Source: an uncultured Bacilli bacterium (GTDB lineage Bacteria; Bacillota_I; Bacilli_A; RF39; UBA660). Taken from it: a DNA stretch of 22,155 nucleotides. Below, one piece after another: positions 7,560 to 13,141 of this stretch (position 1 is its first letter; each line of letters opens with the position of its first letter). The translations under genes were made by a program, and so were the position numbers. Location of the stretch: positions 1 to 22,155 of the forward strand of contig CALVRF010000011.1 of assembly GCA_944358495.1 (NCBI GenBank), read 5' to 3'. The notes under the pieces were generated by a model, which searched no databases, was not told where the DNA came from, and was given only the letters and a program-made list of their open reading frames with translations.

Positions 7560-7570
7560 GCTGTTTTTTT
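7546..7570 (+). terminator. Terminator of the yceD-rpmF operon
   Basis: AAGCAGCT pairs with AGCTGTTT (one G-U) around GAATA, followed by a run of T residues. The rpmF TAA is within the structure. Confidence 0.8.
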
Positions 7571-7629
7571 GAAAAAATCTAAAAAAGCCCAAAAAAGTAA
7601 ATTGTCTTTTTTTTATGTAGTCAATTTGG

Positions 7630-7660
7630 GAAATTCCTTATAGTGAATTTCTTTTTTTTA
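7630..7660 (+). terminator. Second terminator-like hairpin after rpmF
   Basis: GAAATT (7630-7635) pairs with AATTTC (7646-7651) around a 10-base loop, followed by eight T residues. It could back up the rpmF terminator and insulate the downstream promoter. Confidence 0.5.
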
Positions 7661-7696
7661 TTATTTTATAGTTTATTAATTTGGCAAATTTGGCTT

Positions 7697-7725
7697 TTGA
7701 CTCTATTTTATTTATTTGTTATATC
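7697..7725 (+). promoter_or_regulatory. Promoter in the rpmF-rodA gap with no gene behind it
   Basis: TTGACT (7697-7702), a 17-base spacer ending TGT, and TATATC (7720-7725), giving both a -35 and an extended -10. Expected start is near 7732. No coding frame follows on this strand before 8072. Confidence 0.55.
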
Positions 7726-7731
7726 TAATGT

Positions 7732-7921
7732 GTGAGGTGATGTTTTATGATTGTATAAGATGTTTGTTAGTGGGCTGTTAGTTAGGGAGGCAAACTAGTA
7801 TATAAAGGTAAAGTTGATAAAAAAATTTATAAGTAGGGTGGCGACCACCCTATGGAGAAATGTGGGATTCCTGTGAAGTAGAAAAAATTTACCGTAAGGT
7901 AAGATTAAGCAAGATTTTTTT
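7732..7921 (+). ncRNA. Candidate structured non-coding RNA, possibly omega-RNA-like
   Basis: The gap 7560-8070 holds no convincing coding frame but does hold a promoter, then compact structure. TAGTT/AACTA (7779-7783/7793-7797) encloses a purine-rich loop. TAGGGTGG-CGA-CCACCCTA (7834-7852) is a perfect 8-base-pair hairpin. TTTACC-GTAA-GGTAAG (7888-7903) follows, then a T-run at 7915-7921. The GC-rich hairpin stands out sharply from the AT-rich surroundings. The order (hairpin, a GTGGGATTCCTGTGAAG segment, a GTAA-capped hairpin) reminds me of guide RNAs at the right ends of IS605-type TnpB elements. That likeness is from memory only and no tnpB remnant is visible. It is not tmRNA, RNase P RNA or SRP RNA, judged by their missing core motifs. 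Confidence 0.42.
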
Positions 7922-7950
7922 AGATACTGGTGGAATTTTATTTTAATATA

Positions 7951-8039
7951 TTTTTAAGTATAAACTTGATACACTTTTTAAGTACAAATAGTTCTTTTGG
8001 TCTAATAAGCTACAATTGTTCATATTTCTTTTTTAAGTA
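7951..8039 (+). repeat. Three copies of TTTTTAAGTA
   Basis: The 10-mer occurs at 7951-7960, 7975-7984 and 8030-8039; the first two continue as TAAA/CAAA. It could be a protein-binding repeat or decayed element sequence. In such AT-rich DNA chance is not excluded. Confidence 0.35.
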
Positions 8040-8072
8040 AAAAAGTTAAATCGATTTTCGATTTAACTTTTT
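8040..8072. terminator. Bidirectional terminator of rodA and the upstream non-coding transcript
   Basis: A perfect 15-base-pair stem, AAAAAGTTAAATCGA (8040-8054) with TCGATTTAACTTTTT (8058-8072), closes on TTT. A- and T-rich flanks lie on both sides. The rodA stop (8071-8073) touches the stem. Confidence 0.85.
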
Positions 8073-9201
8073 AGTTTGTATATCGCATATTTTCATTAGA
8101 AATATTAAAGATTAATCCCATGGCTATCATATAACTTAAAAGGCTGGATCCACCATAACTGATAAATGGTAGGGTGATACCGGTAATCGGTAGTAAACCA
8201 AAGGTCATACCAATATTTTGAACCTGCTGATAAATGAGCATGCCGGCGACACCAGCAATAATGTATTTATTAATTAATTTGTTGGTTTTGACAGCAAGCA
8301 TGATGAGCCTAATGTCGAAGAAAGTAATAAGGGCGATTAATAAAACGGAACCAACGAAACCAAAGTGACTAGCAAATACGGCAAAGATAAAGTCGGTTTG
8401 AGCTTCTGGAAAATAGATAGGATTAACATTCCACCCATGGCCGAGAAGACCGGCGGAGCCAATCGCACTGAGACTATTTTCTAGCTGATATCCACTTTGA
8501 TTGGACCAGTCTAATAATCTATCAACCCTTAAAAAGAAACTAGTTCCGAATATTTTGATAAATAAGTCTTGGCTTATGAAATAAATCACTAGGACAAAGA
8601 CAACGAAAGCTAGAAATATACCAAATAATAAAGCAAACCAGCGATATCTAATACCGGATACAAAGAGCATAACTAAAGTGATTAATAGGTAAATAAGAAC
8701 GACTCCAGTATCAGGTTGCATAAAGGTTAGAATGCTTGGTACAAAGACGACAAGCATAACTTTAATTAAAAAGTAGAATTCTTCTCTAATATTGGGATTA
8801 GGAAAATCTTCATTGAATTTGGCTATCATTGTCGCAATCGTAATTATGAGAATAATTTTCATAAATTCACTAGGCTGGATAGTTCCAACACCTTTAATTT
8901 CATACCAACATGTCGCATCATTGACATTTATACCGAAAAAGAAAAGGCCAATTAAGGAGGCGACACCAATCCCGTATAAAATCCAAGTCATCCGGTAAAT
9001 GTGGGTATTACCGATAGTCATGATAATGTAGGCTAAAATAAAACCGCCAACATACCAAATGATTTGTTTATAAACTAAATCATCCATGTGACTTGGGAGT
9101 ATGCTATTGGCACCATACAAGGTGATAATGCTGATAATAGCAAACAAAATAAGCGGGATAAGAATGGTTTTGTCGACTTTAAATTTGGAAATATTTTTCA
9201 T
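8071..9201 (-). CDS. rodA: Rod-shape SEDS peptidoglycan glycosyltransferase RodA
   Basis: This polytopic membrane enzyme polymerises lipid II into glycan strands during cell elongation, together with a class B PBP; the PBP2 gene lies at 16804-18930. The 376 residues include about ten hydrophobic segments. SEDS motifs are TIQPSEFMKI (107-116), PDTGVVLIY (163-171), GLLGHGWN near 251-258, FPEAQTDFIFA with the essential Asp at 270, and the C-terminal LPFISYGGSS. The QPSEF and PEAQTDFIF forms fit RodA better than FtsW. A TTG at 9213 is in frame, but GGTGAT upstream favours ATG at 9201. It is a lone gene ending in a perfect hairpin. Confidence 0.92.
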   Translation of the reverse strand: MKNISKFKVDKTILIPLILFAIISIITLYGANSILPSHMDDLVYKQIIWYVGGFILAYIIMTIGNTHIYRMTWILYGIGVASLIGLFFFGINVNDATCWYEIKGVGTIQPSEFMKIILIITIATMIAKFNEDFPNPNIREEFYFLIKVMLVVFVPSILTFMQPDTGVVLIYLLITLVMLFVSGIRYRWFALLFGIFLAFVVFVLVIYFISQDLFIKIFGTSFFLRVDRLLDWSNQSGYQLENSLSAIGSAGLLGHGWNVNPIYFPEAQTDFIFAVFASHFGFVGSVLLIALITFFDIRLIMLAVKTNKLINKYIIAGVAGMLIYQQVQNIGMTFGLLPITGITLPFISYGGSSLLSYMIAMGLIFNISNENMRYTN

Positions 9202-9218
9202 TTTTATCACCAATAAAT

Positions 9219-9247
9219 ATAATACACTAAATGGACTAAATATACAA
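9219..9247 (-). promoter_or_regulatory. Promoter of rodA
   Basis: On the minus strand: TTGTAT (9247-9242), a 17-base spacer, and TATTAT (9224-9219), with a short leader to the start at 9201. Confidence 0.5.
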
Positions 9248-9308
9248 TTAACTTCAAAAAAAGTTTAAAAAAATTTCATTTTATAGTATAATTAGATAGG
9301 TGATATAA

Positions 9309-9620
9309 ATGATTTTACAATATATAATAATTATTATAATTTTAGTTTTGATTGCGATTGCAATTATGAAATCAAAGAAAAAAGATTTTAAATTGGAGGC
9401 AAATAAGTTAGTTCAATATCTTGGTGGCAAAGCTAATATTATAGATTATGAAGTGAATAATTCTAGGTTTGTTGTTAATTTACATAATATTGATTTAGTT
9501 AATAAAGAAGCTATTCAGAAAATGGGAGCACAAGGTATTGTGGAAATTGATAATCAGTTAAAAATTATTTTTGGTGATGAATCTAAACAACTAAAAAAAC
9601 ATATTGATGAATTGAAATAG
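9309..9620 (+). CDS. Membrane-anchored PTS EIIB-like protein lacking the phospho-cysteine
   Basis: The 103-residue protein has a hydrophobic N-terminal helix (residues 2-19), a lysine cluster, then a domain that aligns by eye with glucose-type PTS EIIB. Its motifs are LVQYLGGKANI (34-44), AIQKMGAQGIV (68-78) and LKIIFGDESKQLKKHIDEL (84-102), compared with the EIIB pattern GGKxNI...CxTRLR...KxLGAxGV...QxIFG. Where EIIB has the phosphorylated cysteine in CITRLR, this protein reads VNNSRF, and it has no cysteine at all. It cannot carry phosphate in the usual way, so a binding or regulatory role is inferred. TATAAT at 9287-9292 and AGGTGAT before the ATG support expression. A histidine kinase gene follows with its own promoter. 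Confidence 0.85.
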   Translation: MILQYIIIIIILVLIAIAIMKSKKKDFKLEANKLVQYLGGKANIIDYEVNNSRFVVNLHNIDLVNKEAIQKMGAQGIVEIDNQLKIIFGDESKQLKKHIDELK

Positions 9621-9641
9621 ACATATTTGTCTATTTTTTTT
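9616..9641 (+). terminator. Terminator of the EIIB-like gene
   Basis: AATAGACA (9616-9623) pairs with TGTCTATT (9628-9635) around TATT, followed by a T-run. The TAG stop (9618-9620) is inside the left arm. Confidence 0.8.
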
Positions 9642-9677
9642 ACAATTTTGTGAAAATTTTTACATACTTCATCTTAA

Positions 9678-9696
9678 TTCGACAAAATCTGACAAC
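9678..9696 (-). promoter_or_regulatory. Tandem Spo0A-box candidates upstream of the histidine kinase
   Basis: TTCGACAAA (9678-9686) is the exact reverse complement of a consensus Spo0A box, TTTGTCGAA. A second, weaker copy, TCTGACAAC (9688-9696, 7 of 9), begins exactly 10 bases later and overlaps the -35. One helical turn between boxes is the geometry expected for a bound dimer. Confidence 0.55.
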
Positions 9697-9717
9697 TGCT
9701 TTTCAGTACAATATAAT
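9689..9717 (+). promoter_or_regulatory. SigmaA promoter of the histidine kinase gene
   Basis: CTGACA (9689-9694), a 17-base spacer and TATAAT (9712-9717), with a leader of about ten bases. Confidence 0.7.
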
Positions 9718-9732
9718 CAAGAGGTGATTCTT

Positions 9733-10968
9733 GTGGAATTAATAGATGTGATATTTTTAAATGCTTTGCATGTAATAGTGCCACTAGCGGTTTATTTATT
9801 TTATATTGCTTATAAGAATATTTATGATGACAGAGAAAATGAATTGGCAATTATCGTTATGATATTTTCAACACTTTATGTTATTTTAAAATATAATTCA
9901 CAGTTTTTTTACGACATCCCGATGTTTATGGTTAACATCCCACTTATTATATCTTGCGTTAAGAAAAATAATATTGCGATATTAATTTCGGCAGTAGCTG
10001 CCTGTTTCTATTATTATGATTTTTTTGCGGGTTATTTATGGATCTTAATTCTAGAATATTTATTATTTTGGGGGATTTATAAATTTTTCTCTAACAAAAT
10101 AAGCGTTCAATGGCTAACTATTATTTTTACCTTAATTAATATGATTTATATTGGGACACTAATAACAATTATTTATGAGAATGATTTAGGAATATATTAT
10201 TTAGAAATTGTTTTCTCTAGTGTTATATTCTTAATAGTGACACAGTTGGTTATATATTTATTTGACAAAACGGAAGATGTTTTACAAATTAGAATGAAAG
10301 CTAAAGAAATTGAGCATGATAAACAAATAAGAACACGTTTATTTCAAATTTCTCATGAAATTAAAAATCCGATTGCTGTTTGTAAAGGATATTTAGATAT
10401 GCTTGATGTTGATAAAAAAGAGCAAGTAAAAAAATATATTCCGATTATTAAAGATGAAATTGATAAAACATTAGTATTATTAGAAGACTTTTTGAATATG
10501 AATAGGACTAAAATTAATAAAGAATTATTAGATATTAATTTATTACTTACTGAGTTTGTTCAAAATTGGAAACCTTATTTAAAGAATCATGAAATAAAAA
10601 ATGATTTTGAACTTACAGATTATGAGGTTTATATTAATGGCGATTATAATAGATTAGTGCAAGTTTTGGATAATATTATGAAAAATAGTATTGAAGCCTT
10701 AAAGGAAAATCCAGAAATAAAATTATGGACGGAAATTAAGAATGGAAAGTTTTATATTTATGTTAGGGATAATGGTGAGGGAATTCCTAAGGATATTATG
10801 GAAAAAATTAATGAACCTTTTTTTACGACGAAAAAAAGAGGAACCGGTTTGGGGGTACCTTTTAGTACAAGTATAATTGAAGCTCATGATGGCAAATTAT
10901 TATATGAGTCAGAATTTGGTAAATATACTTTAGTTAAAATAATTTTACCAATAGTAGAGTGGTATTAA
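9733..10968 (+). CDS. Orphan membrane sensor histidine kinase, sporulation-kinase type
   Basis: The 411-residue protein has an N-terminal half with five or six hydrophobic segments (about 7-175) and no sizeable external loop. Then come the dimerisation/phosphoacceptor motif SHEIKNPIAVCKGY (His208), N-box DNIMKNSIEAL (313-323), G1 box RDNGEGIP (345-352), F-box EPFFTTKKRG and G2 GTGLGV (370-375). All catalytic motifs are intact. No response regulator gene is adjacent, and the H-box resembles kinases feeding Spo0A, so sporulation input is a reasonable inference. The frame opens with GTG at 9724, but this overlaps GAGGTGA at 9721-9727, so GTG at 9733 is chosen. The upstream Spo0A-like boxes suggest feedback control. 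Confidence 0.88.
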   Translation: MELIDVIFLNALHVIVPLAVYLFYIAYKNIYDDRENELAIIVMIFSTLYVILKYNSQFFYDIPMFMVNIPLIISCVKKNNIAILISAVAACFYYYDFFAGYLWILILEYLLFWGIYKFFSNKISVQWLTIIFTLINMIYIGTLITIIYENDLGIYYLEIVFSSVIFLIVTQLVIYLFDKTEDVLQIRMKAKEIEHDKQIRTRLFQISHEIKNPIAVCKGYLDMLDVDKKEQVKKYIPIIKDEIDKTLVLLEDFLNMNRTKINKELLDINLLLTEFVQNWKPYLKNHEIKNDFELTDYEVYINGDYNRLVQVLDNIMKNSIEALKENPEIKLWTEIKNGKFYIYVRDNGEGIPKDIMEKINEPFFTTKKRGTGLGVPFSTSIIEAHDGKLLYESEFGKYTLVKIILPIVEWY

Positions 10969-10970
10969 AA

Positions 10971-11000
10971 AATCAGTTCATTTGGAACTGGTTTTATTTT
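10971..11000 (+). terminator. Terminator of the histidine kinase gene
   Basis: AATCAGTTC (10971-10979) pairs with GAACTGGTT (10985-10993) with one G-U, followed by a T-rich run. Confidence 0.75.
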
Positions 11001-11215
11001 TGGCTTCTAGGGTAGGGTTTCTTTTCATTAGTTAGGCATAAAATATAATCAATGCTCGTATTGTAGTAGGTTGCTAATTTTTTTTAAATCGCGGTTGGAA
11101 TATCGTTGGTTTCAGTTTCATATTGAGAATATCCTGTTTAGGACATGCCTAAAACTTTGGCAATATCTTTTTGTAATAAATCGTGGTTTTCTTTTAAATC
11201 TCTAAGTTTATTCAT
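10994..11215 (-). pseudogene. Dead Xre/Cro-CI family transcription regulator
   Basis: Read on the minus strand from ATG 11215 (with GGAGGT at 11226-11221), the frame gives MNKLRDLKENHDLLQKDIAK, VLGMS, a TAA stop (11138-11140), TGYSQYETETNDIPTAI, a second TAA (11084-11086), KKLATYYNTSIDYILCLTN, and ends EKKPYPRSQK at 10994. Bridging the two stops restores a full-length 70-odd residue helix-turn-helix regulator of the HTH_3 family with no frameshift. The first TAA falls where the family usually has glutamine (MSQTGYSQYE), consistent with a single CAA-to-TAA change. The gene is inactive but recent enough to keep its ribosome-binding site. It ends inside the kinase terminator. Confidence 0.85.
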
Positions 11216-11265
11216 AATTTACCTCCGATTTGATTTTACAATCACTTGTTTTAGGTTAGGAGAAA

Positions 11266-11761
11266 ATGGTGGTGAGAAAAATAATTGTTATATAATTAAT
11301 TACTTTTTTATTTATCATGGTGGGTTACGAGCCTTTCAACCTAATTTCAATATAATCGCTAAGGGAAATATCGCTCAAAAAAGTAGAGTGGTTCAAAGCT
11401 GGCGTAGTACTGATAAAACTGATTTTCATTTTGGTTATTATAAAGAAAATATTGTGAGTGCAACTTTTTTAGATAATAATAATGTACCTAGTAATGTGGT
11501 AGAAAGCTGGAATGTTTCCGGGGATAAAAAGCATGGAATATGATGGTTTGGGTCATTCAGAATAGTGAAGATAATACTCAATTTGATTTATATATTGGAG
11601 TTAAAGATGGGATTATTACCGATTATGTATGGCATGTTTGTGAATACTAAAAATATGAAAAATATTTACGCAATGAAAACTGGGATGTTACTGGAAAAAT
11701 AGATGTCGCTGATATGTTTGCTAACAGCGGAGTATTTTCAGTAACCACTGGACAGTGCTAA
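11266..11761 (+). pseudogene. Degraded surface protein, likely BspA/DUF285 family
   Basis: The fragments lie in three frames. ATG 11266 opens a signal-peptide-like stretch broken by TAA at 11293-11295. A second frame carries SRVVQSWRSTDKTDFHFGYY, then NVPSNVVESWNVSGDKKHG, to 11543. From 11540 a third frame carries MVWVIQNSEDNTQFDLYIGV, is stopped at 11648-11650, and continues in frame with NWDVTGKIDVADMF to TAA 11759-11761. The order 'VPSN..ESWDVS...MVWV....LYIG' and a closing 'NWDV..V.DMF' resemble BspA-type leucine-rich surface proteins (DUF285), which normally hold many repeats between these parts. Here the repeats seem deleted. At least two stops and one or two frameshifts make it non-functional. 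Family assignment is from memory of the pattern. Confidence 0.65.
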
Positions 11762-11765
11762 AATA

Positions 11766-11802
11766 AAAAAAGGAATTGTTAGAAAATTAACAGTTCCTTT
11801 TA
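11766..11802. terminator. Bidirectional terminator before the transglutaminase-like gene end
   Basis: AGGAA and TGTTA (11771-11781) pair with TAACA and TTCCT (11788-11798) with one T-G pair, closing on GAAAAT. A/T tracts lie on both sides. The minus-strand stop (11800-11802) lies at its edge. Confidence 0.75.
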
Positions 11803-12732
11803 TTTAGTTTCAGGATAATATTCTTGATTAAAATTATGACTATTATTATCTAAATTATGTAACTCATCGGTAGTTATTAAGAAGAATTTATGCAGTAAGA
11901 CATTTGAACCATTACTAGTAACTGGATCGTCCCAAGTAAGATCTAAATGAAGCCATTGATTATTGATATATATGAGATTCCAAATGTGGTTGGCATTAGA
12001 TATTTTATAATTTGGAATGTTTAAGCGGTCTAAAAATAATTTCATGGCATCGCTATAACCGCTACAAAGAGCCATACCTTCTAATAAAGGGCCATTAGCT
12101 TTATGCGAGTTGTATTGGAAATTTTCATCATTACCTTGCTCGATTTGAGTTGCACGTTCTTCATCATAAAGAGAATTATTAATGACATAATCATGATAAG
12201 CCCTAATTTTTTCTTCTTCACTCATATCATCTTTAATAATTTCATTTTCAATTGCGTCTATTTTGGCATTTATTTTATTTATATCATCTTCACTATATAG
12301 TTTATCAATATCGATAGTGGCTTTACCATAAGTATTGGTGGTTATGTACAGTTTTTCATAACTGTTGTATGGGGATATCATATTATTGATTACTGATAAT
12401 AAAGTTTGGTTTTCAGATATTGCTTTTAAGTCATTGTTACAGTTTTTATAGTCTTTCGAACAATAGAAAGTAAAATTTGTTTGACCAGAGTTTAAAACGG
12501 TATAGATAACGTTCATAATATCTTTTTCATTATTAACATGAAAGTTATCAGTTGTTTGAACTAGTTCAAATTGGAAATCGTTGGTATAGTCATTATTACT
12601 AGGTTTGGCGACTTCAGTATATTCAGAAACATTACTCATGACAAAAGTAACTATTTCTGTACGATACATGAAACAAACGACTAATAATATTAGTAAAATA
12701 ATTGTTGAGACGGGAAATCTATGTTTCTTCAT
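11800..12732 (-). CDS. Exported/membrane-anchored transglutaminase-like cysteine peptidase-fold protein
   Basis: The 310-residue protein has an N-terminal basic stretch and a membrane segment (about 9-23), which places the rest outside the cell. The C-terminal third is a transglutaminase core: Cys223 in EGMALCSGYSDAMKLFLD, His249 in NANHIWNLI and Asp264 in WLHLDLTWDDP form the expected Cys-His-Asp triad. The region between is acidic and helical. Bacterial proteins of this type are mostly uncharacterised, and wall or surface-protein processing is inference. A GTG at 12741 is in frame but is part of AGGTGA, so ATG 12732 is chosen. A TATAAT at 12755-12750 gives a very short leader. It lies downstream of rpsT on the same strand but behind its terminator. 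Confidence 0.85.
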   Translation of the reverse strand: MKKHRFPVSTIILLILLVVCFMYRTEIVTFVMSNVSEYTEVAKPSNNDYTNDFQFELVQTTDNFHVNNEKDIMNVIYTVLNSGQTNFTFYCSKDYKNCNNDLKAISENQTLLSVINNMISPYNSYEKLYITTNTYGKATIDIDKLYSEDDINKINAKIDAIENEIIKDDMSEEEKIRAYHDYVINNSLYDEERATQIEQGNDENFQYNSHKANGPLLEGMALCSGYSDAMKLFLDRLNIPNYKISNANHIWNLIYINNQWLHLDLTWDDPVTSNGSNVLLHKFFLITTDELHNLDNNSHNFNQEYYPETK

Positions 12733-12760
12733 TTTCTTCACCTATATCCATTATACCAAA

Positions 12761-12795
12761 AAAAAAGTAAATTATTTCATTTCGTTTACTTTTTT
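12761..12795 (-). terminator. Terminator of rpsT
   Basis: AAAAAAGTAAA (12761-12771) pairs with TTTACTTTTTT (12785-12795). On the minus strand the second arm ends in a long T-run. The rpsT stop is in the loop. Confidence 0.8.
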
Positions 12796-13035
12796 AGTTA
12801 ATCTTGACTTTTCACGGGCACATTTATTTTTAGCCACTACATTTGCTCCGGCTGCTTTATCGATACGTTTAATAGCTATTTTTAAAGCTTCTTCGGCAGC
12901 AGTTTTATCTTTGGCTAATACAGCTTTTTCAACATTTTTAATAGCAGTTTTCATGCTAGCTGTATAGCTATTGTTACGGATATTTTTTTTAGCGTTAACT
13001 AAAATTCTTTTTTCAGCATTTTTCATATTGGCCAT
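12772..13035 (-). CDS. rpsT: 30S ribosomal protein S20
   Basis: The 87-residue basic, all-helical protein begins MANMKNAEKRILVNAKKNIRN and contains AIKRIDKAAGANVVAKNKCA, both characteristic of S20, which binds 16S rRNA in the small subunit. The frame extends upstream, but GGAGGTGA before 13035 sets the start. It is transcribed away from gpr, and its position beside gpr and spoIIP matches, from memory, the Bacillus order. Confidence 0.97.
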   Translation of the reverse strand: MANMKNAEKRILVNAKKNIRNNSYTASMKTAIKNVEKAVLAKDKTAAEEALKIAIKRIDKAAGANVVAKNKCAREKSRLTKKVNEMK

Positions 13036-13067
13036 AATTTCACCTCCAAAGCCACACTCGTAAATAC

Positions 13068-13096
13068 ATTTTAGCAAAATTTCATTAAAAATGCAA
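13068..13096 (-). promoter_or_regulatory. SigmaA promoter of rpsT
   Basis: On the minus strand: TTGCAT (13096-13091), a 17-base spacer ending in TGC, and TAAAAT (13073-13068). The -35 overlaps the region of the divergent gpr promoter. Confidence 0.65.
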
Positions 13097-13123
13097 TAAA
13101 AACTGGATTTTTTGGTAAAAATA
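13093..13123 (+). promoter_or_regulatory. SigmaF-like forespore promoter of gpr
   Basis: GGTAAAAATA (13114-13123) matches the Bacillus sigmaF -10 pattern GGnnAnAnTW at every fixed position. The -35 is poor: GCAATA at 13093-13098 is only near the GYWTA pattern. The expected start is just before the AGGTGA at 13131. Forespore transcription is known for gpr in Bacillus. Confidence 0.5.
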
Positions 13124-13141
13124 GTTAATGAGGTGATAAAT

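Noticed and set aside
7278..7592. Minus-strand open frame of 104 codons opposite rpmF.
   Set aside because: It is the shadow of rpmF and the yceD-like gene, with no start signals and phenylalanine/serine-rich nonsense composition.
7560..8070. tmRNA, RNase P RNA, SRP RNA, 6S RNA or tRNA in the rpmF-rodA gap.
   Set aside because: Core motifs of these RNAs (tRNA arm and TPsiC-type GTTCGAATC, GGAAGGAAGCAGC and the like) are absent, and the ends are not complementary as in 6S RNA.
7954..8072. Insertion sequence between rpmF and rodA.
   Set aside because: No transposase fragment, terminal inverted repeats or target duplication could be found; only the omega-RNA-like segment hints at a past element.
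9168..9176. TTTGTCGAC, an 8-of-9 Spo0A box.
   Set aside because: It lies inside the rodA coding region far from the promoters considered, and can be explained by codon sequence.
11084..11140. Readthrough or recoding of TAA as glutamine, suggested by the in-frame TAA in the Xre gene.
   Set aside because: TAA is the normal stop of most genes here, and the second TAA does not sit at a glutamine position; decay is simpler.
11145..11543. A 132-codon plus-strand open frame.
   Set aside because: Its first third is the antisense of the dead Xre gene, and the rest is one frame of the degraded surface gene; there is no ribosome-binding site at its start.
12605..12967. Plus-strand open frame of 120 codons.
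   Set aside because: It runs antisense through the transglutaminase gene start and rpsT; no ribosome-binding site and no family resemblance.
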